The translations under genes were made by a program, and so were the position numbers. DNA of 59,205 bases from a virus, in the IMG/VR virus record IMGVR_UViG_3300007076_000006, positions 1 through 59,205 of that record; one strand, given 5' to 3'. The notes under the pieces are model-generated. The model was given only the letters and a program-made list of their open reading frames with translations. It searched no databases and was not told the DNA's origin. Within the stretch, counting starts at the first letter, position 1. Each line of letters begins with the position of its first letter. Below, piece by piece: positions 38,609 through 47,076 of this stretch.

Positions 38609-38887
38609 CTACTTCACGAGCTTGTAGCTTTCCTGCCGGATTAGCTCCGCCAGCCGACGGGCGCCCTTCGCGTCCAATCGAAGCTTGGGCGTCGGCGGGT
38701 CGAATACCAGCAGGACCGTGCTGCCGTCGTTGCCCACCGAAACGTTGCCGCCTTTGGGTGGAAGCGGGACAAGGGGCGGAGCCGGATCGACTACCGGCGG
38801 AGGTAGCATCACCGAGCCGCCCTGGGGAGGCGACGGCGGCGGGTCGCCTGGATTCGCAATGGGTCGATAACCGTCGCGATTCTGCAT
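38609..38887 (-). CDS. Hypothetical proline-rich small protein
   Basis: 92 residues from the ATG at 38887. Proline-rich first half (GDPPPSPPQGGSVMLPPPVV), then a short beta/alpha segment (STVLLVFDPPTPKLRLDAKG and ARRLAELIRQESYKLVK). Two bases separate it from the zinc microprotein. Not recognised. Confidence 0.5.
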   Translation of the reverse strand: MQNRDGYRPIANPGDPPPSPPQGGSVMLPPPVVDPAPPLVPLPPKGGNVSVGNDGSTVLLVFDPPTPKLRLDAKGARRLAELIRQESYKLVK

Positions 38888-38906
38888 GATCGGTCGCTCC
38901 TGTGGT

Positions 38907-40478
38907 TCAGGCCGCACACACGCCCGCCTTGTCCCGCGCGAAGTATTCGTCCACTCGCTGCGCATCCCACGCCCCAGCCCCGTTGCTGGCCGCGTCGTTC
39001 CAGAAGATCAGCCAGCCGGTTCCCTCGAGCTGGGCCGAAACCGCGTCGATCTCGACGTCGGGGATCTGCTGGGCTTGCGCCTCGCGGCCGTTCCAGGCGG
39101 CCGCCGTGTCCTTGGCCAGCTTCTCTGCTTCTGGATTCTCCGCGAAGTTGAGCGAGCTGCCGCCCGGCCCCGGCGCGCCAGGGGCGGTGGTCGCTGCTAC
39201 GGGCTGGAGCGTGTCTTCGGGGCTGAGCGGCTCCGGCCGGCCGTAGCGGCGGTACAAGTCCTTATTCGACAACGGGAGCCCCAAATCGCGGTGCAGGCCC
39301 ACGTCCACAGCCAGGCTGGATTGCAGCTCGGAGTCATCCACGCCGCCCAGGCTCATCTGCGGGTACTCGACGCCGGCGAAGTTGAGGTCCGTCGCGTCGG
39401 GCAGGATCTGCGTGTTGACGACACTCTCGACGCAGGCTTTCAGGTGCCATTTGCGCACGTCGGCCGTCGATTTGTGAATTTGCGAATTTCCGCGACCTTC
39501 GGTAGTCGAACCCTCCAAAGCTTGGAGGATGGCACCGCTGATGCCCAGGAAGACCTCGTGCTTGAGATCGTCGATAGCGGCCTTGAAGTCGGCTGTGCCG
39601 CGCTGGGCCAGGTCGATCGCCTCGACCTTCGCGCCTTCCGGGATCGAGATCCACGTTGATGCCTTGGCCGCGGCAAGCGACGCCTCGAGCTGGGACTTCT
39701 GCTCGCCTGACTCTATGAACGTGCCCTTGAGCATCGGACCGGCGGCGTATTTCTCCAGGAAGATCGCTCGCAGCTTCCAGGCCGTGTCAATCGCCCAGTA
39801 AGCCCGGTACGCCGCGCGCAGGTCGCTCATGCCGCCTGGCGCATCGAAGATCGAGAGATGCCGCCAGATGACGAAGCTGGCCGGATCGAACTCCTTGCCC
39901 GCGTTGGCGCCAATGCCGACCAGCGACACGATGTTGTTGAACTCATCGACCTTGAGCAGGAAGAGCTTGTCCGGGTCCTTGCTCTTGAGCTTGGCGAGGA
40001 TCACCTTGCCGGCCCAACGTCGGGAGTGCTGCTCCGGCGCCCACACTTTCTCCGCGATCGAATAGCCATCGATCAAACCGGGCAGGATGACCGTCTCGAC
40101 GATCGCGGGCACGCCGGACAGCCCGTAGTCGCCGCCGGTAACGCGCCGGAGTAAATGCTCGCCGAACTCGGCCGGCGGCTTGTCTCGCGGTTCATCACCG
40201 CCGGGGTTGACGCTCAGGTCGAGCGCTGCCACGGACAGGATCTTGTCGAGCAGCGCCGCCTTGATGTTGGGGTCCTTAAGCATCAGCCGGTACGCCAGCC
40301 GCTGTTGCTGGGTCTCGCCGGTGAGCGAATCCACCCAGGGCAAGAACCAAGCACGGCCGGTGACTTCCGACGGGCGTACCTTGGCGCGCTCCGCCTGCAA
40401 TTCGGCGCCGGCGGTGCCGACGCGCCAGGACCCGAGCCAGGAAGTGCCGATCGACCTCAGCCAGTTCAGGACGCCCAT
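38907..40478 (-). CDS. Portal protein (DUF935, Mu gp29-like)
   Basis: 523 residues. Family features: an N-terminal basic helix, RLAYRLMLKDPNIKAALLDK, then ILPGLIDGYSIAEKVW, FVIWRHLSIFDAPGGMSDLR and FLEKYAAGPMLKG near the centre, and DDLKHEVFLGISGAILQALE before the C-terminal clip. DUF935 proteins are portals of Mu-like phages. It lies directly after the large terminase. Confidence 0.9.
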   Translation of the reverse strand: MGVLNWLRSIGTSWLGSWRVGTAGAELQAERAKVRPSEVTGRAWFLPWVDSLTGETQQQRLAYRLMLKDPNIKAALLDKILSVAALDLSVNPGGDEPRDKPPAEFGEHLLRRVTGGDYGLSGVPAIVETVILPGLIDGYSIAEKVWAPEQHSRRWAGKVILAKLKSKDPDKLFLLKVDEFNNIVSLVGIGANAGKEFDPASFVIWRHLSIFDAPGGMSDLRAAYRAYWAIDTAWKLRAIFLEKYAAGPMLKGTFIESGEQKSQLEASLAAAKASTWISIPEGAKVEAIDLAQRGTADFKAAIDDLKHEVFLGISGAILQALEGSTTEGRGNSQIHKSTADVRKWHLKACVESVVNTQILPDATDLNFAGVEYPQMSLGGVDDSELQSSLAVDVGLHRDLGLPLSNKDLYRRYGRPEPLSPEDTLQPVAATTAPGAPGPGGSSLNFAENPEAEKLAKDTAAAWNGREAQAQQIPDVEIDAVSAQLEGTGWLIFWNDAASNGAGAWDAQRVDEYFARDKAGVCAA

Positions 40479-40495
40479 CGTTTACTCCTTGCTCC

Positions 40496-42121
40496 TTACC
40501 AGTCGGGATCTCGGCCACCGCCGTACCGCCCGACTTCGGGATCGTTGAACACGCCGCGAGGCGCTGCCGCTGCCGGCTTGCTGGCCGTCATCTCGTAACT
40601 CGCGTCGTTCCGGGCAAAGCACAGCACCAGCGCGTCGGCAAAGTCAGGCGACTTCACGCCGCGGCGCCGCATCTCGTCCTTCGACTCGATCTTGATCTTG
40701 CCCGTGTCCGTCTGGCGGTGCGTCGGCAGCGACAGCTCGGCGATAAGCTGCGGATGGTTGGGGATCGAGATCATCTCCTCGGGCCGGTGCCGGACGCCGC
40801 GCGTCTTGTATTCGTAGGTCTTCTCGAATCGCACCCGTAGCTTCCACCACAGCTCCGCCCGCAGGTTGACGAACTTTTCCTTGGAAGAGCGACCATCAGG
40901 CCAGTGCGCGTCGCTGGGGGTGTCACCGGTGCTGATTGCCACCGGGATGAATCCCAGGGGCCGCTCCGAGGTATTCCATGTCCCCTTGATGCCAGCGCCC
41001 ACGCCGATGCAGTCATAGCAGACGACGTCCAGGCCAAGACGCTGGGCCTCATCACGAGCCCGCCAGGCACTCTCCGTCGTGTTGCCCTGGGCCCAGTCCG
41101 CCGGCGGACGCACCACGGGGCCACGTCGCGAGATCAGCACATTGCGGTTGCGACCCTCGTCGGCCACGTCGAAGCCGCCGATGTTTTTGCCCGTGGCCGG
41201 GAGCTGCACATCCACTGCCGCGCGCACCCAGGCGGCCGGGATGGTGACGCCCTCGATCGACGCGGTGTAGTCGATCTCGACTTCCTGGGCGAGGCCGGCC
41301 GGGTCGCTGGCATACTTAACTTCCTTCTGGTACCGGAACCATTCTTCGTCTTTGCGAGGGTCGTCCCGCCAGTGCAACGTGAAGACCTTGACGCGGCCGC
41401 CGTGTCGCTTGATGGCAAACGGGTTGCCCGGCCCGTTGGGCGTGCTGACGTCGATCCGGCAGCGCGTCGTCTGGGATAGGGCCCGGTCCACCATCTGCGG
41501 TCGCTCCAGGTAGGCAGCCTCGTCGACAAAGTAGATGCTCGCGCGACCGCCGCGGCCGATGTTGTCGCCGCCCTCGCCCGTGATCGTCGCGCCGTTGGCC
41601 GGGTTGATCAGCTTCGCGTGGCAGCTATGGTCCTGCCAGCGCCAGCCAGGCGGGAACATCCAGCCCGGCATGTACTCGAGCATCAGGCGGATCTTCTCGA
41701 AGATCGACTTCGGGTCACCCTTCTCGTCCACGTACTCCAGCTTGCGGCTGCCGAATCCAACCTGATAGCCCTTTCGAAACAGCCAGCCGTGCAGGGCGTA
41801 GGCACAGCAGAGCCAGCTTGCTCCCACGTCCCGGCCCTTCTCGACCAGGCCGTCCTCTTGAGCCTTCTCCCGTTCCCGGATCCAGCCGAGGAATTCGGCC
41901 TGCTTGGGGAACAGATCGAACGGAAGCATCGTCACCGGCTCGCGCGGGTCGTACGTCCAGACCCACGCGTTTACCCAGTGGAGGATGTCCCGTTCGCAGA
42001 CAGCCAACTCCAACGCCTGCTTGGCCGGGTCCTCACCGATTCGCTGCCGCCTGTCCAAGCGACTCACGATAGAGTCGGACAAGCTCTTCGGGGGACAGCT
42101 TGCGGAGGGCATCGAGCTCAT
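40496..42121 (-). CDS. terL: Terminase large subunit
   Basis: 541 residues from the ATG at 42121. Variant Walker A at about 94-103 (EKGRDVGAS), Walker B IYFVDEA at 195-201, and nuclease acidic residues near D318 (GGFDVADEG), D370 and D493/D496 (DFADALVL). It cuts and pumps DNA into the prohead. The start is uncertain: a GTG at 42067 would shorten the 89-bp overlap with the small subunit gene. The divergent G-R-D-V-G-A-S loop, without the final GKT/S, is a common terminase variant. Confidence 0.9.
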   Translation of the reverse strand: MSSMPSASCPPKSLSDSIVSRLDRRQRIGEDPAKQALELAVCERDILHWVNAWVWTYDPREPVTMLPFDLFPKQAEFLGWIREREKAQEDGLVEKGRDVGASWLCCAYALHGWLFRKGYQVGFGSRKLEYVDEKGDPKSIFEKIRLMLEYMPGWMFPPGWRWQDHSCHAKLINPANGATITGEGGDNIGRGGRASIYFVDEAAYLERPQMVDRALSQTTRCRIDVSTPNGPGNPFAIKRHGGRVKVFTLHWRDDPRKDEEWFRYQKEVKYASDPAGLAQEVEIDYTASIEGVTIPAAWVRAAVDVQLPATGKNIGGFDVADEGRNRNVLISRRGPVVRPPADWAQGNTTESAWRARDEAQRLGLDVVCYDCIGVGAGIKGTWNTSERPLGFIPVAISTGDTPSDAHWPDGRSSKEKFVNLRAELWWKLRVRFEKTYEYKTRGVRHRPEEMISIPNHPQLIAELSLPTHRQTDTGKIKIESKDEMRRRGVKSPDFADALVLCFARNDASYEMTASKPAAAAPRGVFNDPEVGRYGGGRDPDW

Positions 42122-42491
42122 GACTCACCGAGATCGGGGCGCCGTTGGCACCAGTCACTTCCTTGCGGACGGTGTAGCCGCGGTCCTTGCCCAGGGTGAT
42201 CAGCACCAAGCGGTACGCCTTGAAGAGCCCGGCCTTCACGTCCTTGGCAAGCTGCACCTCGGCGATGTCCACCAGCGAGGCCCGGGCCTCCTGAGCGATC
42301 GCTCGGAGCTCCGGGTATCGTTCCAGGTAGTTCCGGACCGTCTTTTCATCGCAGTGCAGCCGGCGGGCTGTGGGAGAGAGCAGGCCACGGCAAGCTTCGA
42401 GCGCGTGGGCGAGCTGGTCTTTGGTGAACCGTTCTTTCCCTTGCGGCGCCGCCTGCTGGGATGCCTGCACCCACGCCGCGAGCCCGATCAT
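42033..42491 (-). CDS. terS: Terminase small subunit
   Basis: 152 residues. An HTH (FTKDQLAHALEACRGLLS, then LHCDEKTVRNYLERYPELR) followed by a helical oligomerisation region (DIAEVQLAKDVKAGLFKAYR) and a GYTVRKEVTGANG segment is the layout of small terminases. It recognises the phage DNA and overlaps terL. Confidence 0.75.
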   Translation of the reverse strand: MIGLAAWVQASQQAAPQGKERFTKDQLAHALEACRGLLSPTARRLHCDEKTVRNYLERYPELRAIAQEARASLVDIAEVQLAKDVKAGLFKAYRLVLITLGKDRGYTVRKEVTGANGAPISVSHELDALRKLSPEELVRLYRESLGQAAANR

Positions 42492-42524
42492 GCGATTACC
42501 CGGAAAAATCGGAACTTGGGTCCG

Positions 42525-43166
42525 TTACGGAGCCTCGAACTCTCCCCCGCAGTGCGGGCACTTCAGCTTGGCCGTGAGGTCGGCCGAGCCCTTGGTGCCC
42601 GAGCTGCCGCCGCCCTGGTCGTCGTCGGGGATCAGTCCTTGATCCTCGGCCAGCTCGGACAGCATCTTGTCGATATCCTCGTCGTTGCCGGTATCGACGT
42701 CGGCCAGCAGGTCCTTGAGATTGCCGTCATCCCAGTCGGACAGATCCGCCGTGCGCTTGTCGATGATGGCGATCTGGTTCTCTTTCGCCTTGGTGTACTT
42801 CTCCGGCACGACGGCGATGTACGCCCGGTTTTCGGCCAGAACGGCAGCCAGCGTACCGTTGCCGCAGACCACGGTCCATGGCTCGGTGCGAGTGCTCGCC
42901 ACGATCGGCTTGTACTGGCCGTTGGCACGCAGACTGGCCCGGATGCCCGCGATGCTCTTCTCGTCGTGCTTGTTTGGGTTACACGGGTGGAACGTGACTT
43001 GAGCGACCGGCACGGCCAACGGGCGGAGCCGCTCGGCAATGTATGACAGGTCCGGCGGAGCTTCAGCAGCGGCCGCGGTCTTCTTGCGGCCGGCTACCGG
43101 CTTGGTCGAGGCCTTGGCCGGCTTGCTCTCCGGGATCGGCGTCAGACCCGCTTTCTTCTTCGCCAT
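42525..43166 (-). CDS. ParB/Srx-domain protein with C-terminal zinc ribbon
   Basis: 213 residues. Basic N-terminus; residues 40-125 match the ParB/Sulfiredoxin nuclease-like fold (FHPCNPNKHDEKSIAGIRAS; NGQYKPIVAS; VVCGNGTLAAVLAE). The C-terminus has CPHCGGEFEA as half a zinc ribbon. Similar proteins occur next to terminase genes in many phages, sometimes fused to a methyltransferase. It may bind or cut DNA at packaging. Confidence 0.75.
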   Translation of the reverse strand: MAKKKAGLTPIPESKPAKASTKPVAGRKKTAAAAEAPPDLSYIAERLRPLAVPVAQVTFHPCNPNKHDEKSIAGIRASLRANGQYKPIVASTRTEPWTVVCGNGTLAAVLAENRAYIAVVPEKYTKAKENQIAIIDKRTADLSDWDDGNLKDLLADVDTGNDEDIDKMLSELAEDQGLIPDDDQGGGSSGTKGSADLTAKLKCPHCGGEFEAP

Positions 43167-43170
43167 GGTC

Positions 43171-43764
43171 CTACATCTCCATGCACTCGCGCAGACGTTC
43201 AGGCCTCACATGCAGATAGGTCTGCGTCGTGGCCAGGCTCGCGTGGCCCAGCAGGTCCTGGAGCGCCCGCAGATCGACGCCCTTCTCGCACTTGTCGCTC
43301 GCGAAAAAGTGCCTGAACTTGTGCGGGGTCAACATCCGCGGCTTGTCGGCGTCGACCAGGCCGGCGGCACGGGCGAGCCGTTTGATCAGGTACTGCACGG
43401 CCCTGGTGGTCAACCGGCCGCCACGGGGAGAAGGAAACACGAAGCCATCTCTACGCGGCCCCAACCAACCACGCAGCGGCCCCACGAGGAACTTGGGGAG
43501 CGGCAAGATCCTGTCCTTGTTGCCCTTGCCCTGCCTGACGGCAAGAAACCGTCCGGTGAAGTCCAGGTGTGCGGCCTCGAGCTTCACGATCTCAGACACG
43601 CGGAGACCCATAAAACGGGCAAGCATCAGCATCAGCCGGTCCCGCTCATGCTTGGTAGCACGCAGGATCTTGTCCAGGTCGCCGAAGTCGGGGATCGTAG
43701 GCAGCTTGCGCGGCGTTCGGCGCTTGGTCCGCTTCTTGCCTCGTCGTTTTGGCCAGCGACTCAT
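43171..43764 (-). CDS. Minimal Xer-like tyrosine recombinase
   Basis: 197 residues, catalytic domain only: R55 (MGLRVSEIV), K80/K83 (RQGKGNKDR), H148 and R151 (TPHKFRHFF), H174 (LLGHAS), Y183 (TQTYLHV). The core-binding domain is missing, replaced by a 20-residue basic tail. All catalytic residues are present, in contrast to the altered HxxR box of the integrase. It may resolve multimers or invert DNA. A dyad element and an 8-bp palindrome lie upstream. Confidence 0.85.
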   Translation of the reverse strand: MSRWPKRRGKKRTKRRTPRKLPTIPDFGDLDKILRATKHERDRLMLMLARFMGLRVSEIVKLEAAHLDFTGRFLAVRQGKGNKDRILPLPKFLVGPLRGWLGPRRDGFVFPSPRGGRLTTRAVQYLIKRLARAAGLVDADKPRMLTPHKFRHFFASDKCEKGVDLRALQDLLGHASLATTQTYLHVRPERLRECMEM

Positions 43765-43820
43765 GGGCGCATCGTAGCCGAGGAGGGATGAGGGCCGCGA
43801 GGATGGCAGGCGCGGGGGCT

Positions 43821-43846
43821 ATTTCGCTTTTGGCGTGAAATGCGAA
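43821..43846 (-). promoter_or_regulatory. Conserved 26-bp dyad element, copy 2
   Basis: Minus strand: TTCGCATTTCACGCCAAAAG then CGAAAT. Same arms (TTCGC/GCGAA) and spacing as copies 1 and 3. It lies 57 bp upstream of the Xer-like gene. Confidence 0.65.
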
Positions 43847-43875
43847 CAAAGGTGAGGGGGAGAGGGAGGAGGGAG

Positions 43876-43902
43876 AAGGGTATTCAGAATCAGTATACCC
43901 TT
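43876..43902. repeat. Inverted repeat upstream of the recombinase gene
   Basis: AAGGGTAT (43876-43883) is a perfect inverse of ATACCCTT (43895-43902), with an 11-base centre. It is more AT-rich than its surroundings. It may be a recombination core for the Xer-like enzyme or the hairpin ending the 43901-44101 gene; there is no T-run. Confidence 0.5.
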
Positions 43903-44101
43903 ACCTCCCGAAGAACCGGGCTGCCTTCTTCCCGCAGCCGTTACACGGGTCAGCGCCGCGGCTGCGCAATTTCCAGCCGCACCACTCGCAATACGTTCGC
44001 CGGGCAACCATCAACGGGCCGCAGGTTTTGCAGTGCCGCGGGTCGGGCACGCCCAGCTCGTCCTTGTGCCGCCCGCAGCCGCGGCAGAATGATCCGGGCA
44101 T
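43901..44101 (-). CDS. Double zinc-ribbon small protein
   Basis: 66 residues. Four cysteine pairs (FCRGCGRH, HCKTCG, YCEWCGW, CNGCGK) make two zinc ribbons. Such proteins usually bind nucleic acid or partners. It is separated from the recombinase gene by the palindrome and dyad element, so it may be the last gene of the upstream operon. Confidence 0.65.
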   Translation of the reverse strand: MPGSFCRGCGRHKDELGVPDPRHCKTCGPLMVARRTYCEWCGWKLRSRGADPCNGCGKKAARFFGR

Positions 44102-44130
44102 CGGGCCTCACTCTCTCACAGTCGCTTCAA

Positions 44131-44406
44131 TCACCGCACCGCCCTCCTGAGCCGTTCGACGTCCGCCTCCGCCTTGGCCAGCTCTTCCTGGCGTATCTGC
44201 TCGCCCCTGGCTTGCTCTGCCTCCGCGCGTATGCGACGCATCGCCAGCGTGCCTTTGCTGGTCAAACGCAGCTCCCAGCAAAGCAGTCCGGCCCGGCATA
44301 GCTCATCGGCCGCGGCCGCGTCGGCTGTGCTCGGTTCCAGGCCGGCGAGATCGGGGTCGGCGACGAATCGCTGCCAGAGCGCTGTCGCGGCAGGGGAGAG
44401 GGCCAT
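44131..44406 (-). CDS. Hypothetical protein, winged-helix-like
   Basis: 91 residues from the ATG at 44406. The middle (ADELCRAGLLCWELRLTSKG) resembles the third helix and wing of a winged helix (ELxxxGLIxxxxxxxxLTxKG). The C-terminus is a coiled coil (EQIRQEELAKAEADVERLRR). Four bases downstream of the HerA-like gene. Confidence 0.55.
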   Translation of the reverse strand: MALSPAATALWQRFVADPDLAGLEPSTADAAAADELCRAGLLCWELRLTSKGTLAMRRIRAEAEQARGEQIRQEELAKAEADVERLRRAVR

Positions 44407-44410
44407 CGAA

Positions 44411-45967
44411 CTATTTCTCCACAATCTTGACCTTGGCTCCCGGTGCCTTGCGGTATCCGCCTTCCTCGACGGTCAGAAACCCTTCCTCGGCGAACGAGCG
44501 GCAGAAGTTGCTCACCGTGGCATTCGCCCAGTTGCCGCCGCGGCGGACCAGCTCCTTGAAGGCATCGCCGGGCTTCCGGGCCTCGTCGAAGAAGCCCTCG
44601 GCGATCAGCCGGGCAAATTTCCCCTTGGCATCCATGCCGCTGATCTGGAGCACCGGCCGCTCCACCTCGACAAGCAGCTCGGGTTGCTGGTGGAGCACGC
44701 GCAAGATGGCCGGCTCCTTGGGCAGGTCGGCCAGCAGCCGGGCCTTGAGCCGTTGGTAAAGGGCGTCCTCGTCGACTCCGGGAGCCGGATGCGTGCCCTT
44801 ATGGTTGTCCGTGGCCTGAGTGACACGATCGACAGCAGCCTGGGCGGCCACGCCTCGCTGCATGAATTCCAGGACCTGGTCGAGCTTCTTTTCCTGCGCG
44901 GGTGTCATGACGTCGGCTTCCTTCGGTTTGGGCTTGGAGTGAGGTTGGGGGTGAGGGACAGCAGGCGGTGGAACTGGAGCCGCCGGCGCCGGCCGGTGGA
45001 CCGTAACGCGCTCGCCGCGAGCAATTTGCTCCGCGTCGCTGGCCGCCATCCACGCCGGCTGCACGTACGTCTTGATCGAATGGCGGCCCCAGCAGGCATA
45101 GAACTGGCCCAGCTCGAGCGTGGCGACGTCGGCCGACTTCGGCTTGGCGATCCCGGCCGGGATGCTGGCCAGCGTCCGCTTTAGCTCGTTCAGCTCGCGT
45201 TGCACGCCGAGGATCCACACGCTCGCCGCCTGGCGGATGACCGTGTCGACGCCGGCGATATCCTGCGAGTCACAGAGCAGGTAATTGCCCAGCACGCCGC
45301 CCTTGCGGGCCATGGCGATGGCTTCTCCGGTCGCGGGGGCGACCCGGCCGCGCGGGGCAAACTCCCATGCCTCCGGGAAGACGGTCAGCACGCCGCGCTC
45401 GTGCTGGTTGATCCGCTCCAGCGCGGCCCGGATGACCAGGGCCTGGAGCTGCGGGCCGACGGTGGCCAGGTCCATCACGTTCAGGCCGGGCTGGAGATCG
45501 AGCACGTCGGCCGCGGCCAGCGCCCGCATCTCCGGCAGCACCAGGTCGAGGTACTCGCCGATCAGCATGTAGACGTCGGCCGTGCCGCCCTTGGCCTTGG
45601 CCTTGAGTCGATCGACGTTGCGGCGGACGTCCGCCAGCGACTTCGCGCCCTTGGCGGCATTGACAATCCAGAGCCGCTCGTACTTGAGCGATCGCTGACC
45701 CAGGGCGGATGCGAGGATCGTCTCGACCAGCCGCCAGTGGATCGGCTGCTCGCCCTCGCGCGGCAGGTACGGCTGGATCCGTCGGCCCTCGAACTGCTCG
45801 CCGCGTTTGGTGACAAAGGCGAGCGCGCGGCACCCGGAGCGGCCGACGATGGCGCGAAGCGTAGTGGTTTTTCCCGAGAGCTGAGTCTGCCCGGTAACGA
45901 ACGTGTGGGCCAGCGGGATCTCCACGGGCTTGCCGGTGCCGATCTCATAACCGAGATGGATGGGCAT
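44411..45967 (-). CDS. HerA/FtsK-like ATPase
   Basis: 518 residues from the ATG at 45967. Walker A GQTQLSGKT at about 26-34, a Walker-B-like LTVFPEAWEFAPR near residue 215, and sensor-like NYLLCDSQDIAG. This is the HerA/FtsK/VirB4 arrangement of DNA-pumping ATPases. The C-terminal 170 residues add a proline-rich linker and a winged helix (TVSNFCRSFAEEGFLTVEEG), like the gamma domain of FtsK. It may move DNA for resolution, segregation or defence. No NurA partner is seen. Confidence 0.75.
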   Translation of the reverse strand: MPIHLGYEIGTGKPVEIPLAHTFVTGQTQLSGKTTTLRAIVGRSGCRALAFVTKRGEQFEGRRIQPYLPREGEQPIHWRLVETILASALGQRSLKYERLWIVNAAKGAKSLADVRRNVDRLKAKAKGGTADVYMLIGEYLDLVLPEMRALAAADVLDLQPGLNVMDLATVGPQLQALVIRAALERINQHERGVLTVFPEAWEFAPRGRVAPATGEAIAMARKGGVLGNYLLCDSQDIAGVDTVIRQAASVWILGVQRELNELKRTLASIPAGIAKPKSADVATLELGQFYACWGRHSIKTYVQPAWMAASDAEQIARGERVTVHRPAPAAPVPPPAVPHPQPHSKPKPKEADVMTPAQEKKLDQVLEFMQRGVAAQAAVDRVTQATDNHKGTHPAPGVDEDALYQRLKARLLADLPKEPAILRVLHQQPELLVEVERPVLQISGMDAKGKFARLIAEGFFDEARKPGDAFKELVRRGGNWANATVSNFCRSFAEEGFLTVEEGGYRKAPGAKVKIVEK

Positions 45968-46410
45968 CAGTTGCCTCCAGGATGTTCCAGCCACCGGAGC
46001 GCCCGCCGGCTTTCACGACACGGGCACAGCAGATCGTACTCGGTGATTCGCTCGCCGATCTTGCCAAGGTGCTCCGGCTTGATGCCCAGGGCGTGGGAGA
46101 GATAAGCGACGGCGTTGAGCCGCTCCAGGCCGCAGGCCTCTCCGGCGTGGGCCTGGGCCTCATGCTGATCGATGACGGCGACGAGATGGTCGCGGACCTT
46201 TTGCATGGGCGACAGTTCGTCGGCCTTGGCAACGGGCGCCTCTGTCGGACGGACTCCGTGAATCGGCACGAAGTTCAGGGCCACTGAATGACTGGCCCCA
46301 TTGCATTGCGCGCAGCCCCAGTGACGGCAATCCGCCGGATCTTGACGGGCGGGGCTGCCGCAGTTGGCGCACACATAGCCGGGAATAATCGGCCAATCCT
46401 GGATGTTCAT
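45967..46410 (-). CDS. Zinc-ribbon protein
   Basis: 147 residues. CANCGSPA and CRHWGCAQCNG near the start, and CPCRESRR near the end, suggest two metal sites around a helical core (QKVRDHLVAVIDQHEAQAHA). Start overlaps the HerA-like stop region (shared base at 45967). Not recognised further. Confidence 0.55.
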   Translation of the reverse strand: MNIQDWPIIPGYVCANCGSPARQDPADCRHWGCAQCNGASHSVALNFVPIHGVRPTEAPVAKADELSPMQKVRDHLVAVIDQHEAQAHAGEACGLERLNAVAYLSHALGIKPEHLGKIGERITEYDLLCPCRESRRALRWLEHPGGN

Positions 46411-46422
46411 GGGACGCTCCTT

Positions 46423-47076
46423 TCATTTCGGCGATTCGATGCCCGCCAGCTCAACGGTCAGCCGATGGTGAACCGCCTTGCATTGTTTGCGCTGGCGGGC
46501 CGCAAGACTCTCGGCCTCGGGCTGACTCGCAGCGACTACCTGGCCCGTATGGTGCAGGGCGGGATCGGGCACATTGGCCACTCCGCACCAAACATCCCAG
46601 AGCTTCATGGCGCGATGCAGCTTCGCCTCGGGCCCCAGTCCCGCCTCCTCCAGCGCGTCGGCCAGGATCAGCCGGCGGGTCAAATCAGTCGGCTCCTCCT
46701 CGACGGCGCGGCGAAGGCCCGCGATCGTCGTGGTGGGATTTCGCAGCTCGGCATACCGGGCAGTCGCCCAGGCGCGCCAGAGCTTGGTATCGCGCACCGT
46801 GGCATCGTCGGGCTGCGTGCTACAGAGCCGGTAGGTACCGGTGGCCAGCCAGGCGCCCTCTCGGCGGCCACGCTTGCCCGTGAAGCATATGTGGACGGCA
46901 CCCGCAGCGCCCTCGCGCCGGTACACGTGGATCGTTTCGTTCACGGCCGGCGTGTCGCTGAGCAGGTCGAGGGCGTCAAAGCTGCCGCAGTCAGTGCTGA
47001 CAACGCGCAGGAATAACGGGGCACGCTGGAGCTGGAGTACCACGCCCTTGGCCGGACCGTCGGCGAATTCGATCAT
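46423..47076 (-). CDS. Protein with TIGR02996-like segment
   Basis: 217 residues from the ATG at 47076. Residues about 133-165 (LRRAVEEEPTDLTRRLILAD, then ALEEAGLGPEA) match the repeat-companion domain TIGR02996, which is largely confined to planctomycetes and some other large-genome bacteria. The first 100 residues form a beta domain (FADGPAKGVVLQLQRAPLFL). This supports a planctomycete host. Function unknown. Confidence 0.65.
   Translation of the reverse strand: MIEFADGPAKGVVLQLQRAPLFLRVVSTDCGSFDALDLLSDTPAVNETIHVYRREGAAGAVHICFTGKRGRREGAWLATGTYRLCSTQPDDATVRDTKLWRAWATARYAELRNPTTTIAGLRRAVEEEPTDLTRRLILADALEEAGLGPEAKLHRAMKLWDVWCGVANVPDPALHHTGQVVAASQPEAESLAARQRKQCKAVHHRLTVELAGIESPK

Noticed and set aside
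42525-43166. ParB/Srx-domain gene and long ParB as a plasmid-type partition system
   Set aside because: No ParA-type ATPase was seen, and no cluster of centromere-like repeats, so partition is not supported.
38907-43166. Mu-like head genes as evidence of a transposing phage
   Set aside because: No transposase or Mu-type ends were seen, and a tyrosine integrase with attP is present, so only the head module is Mu-like.
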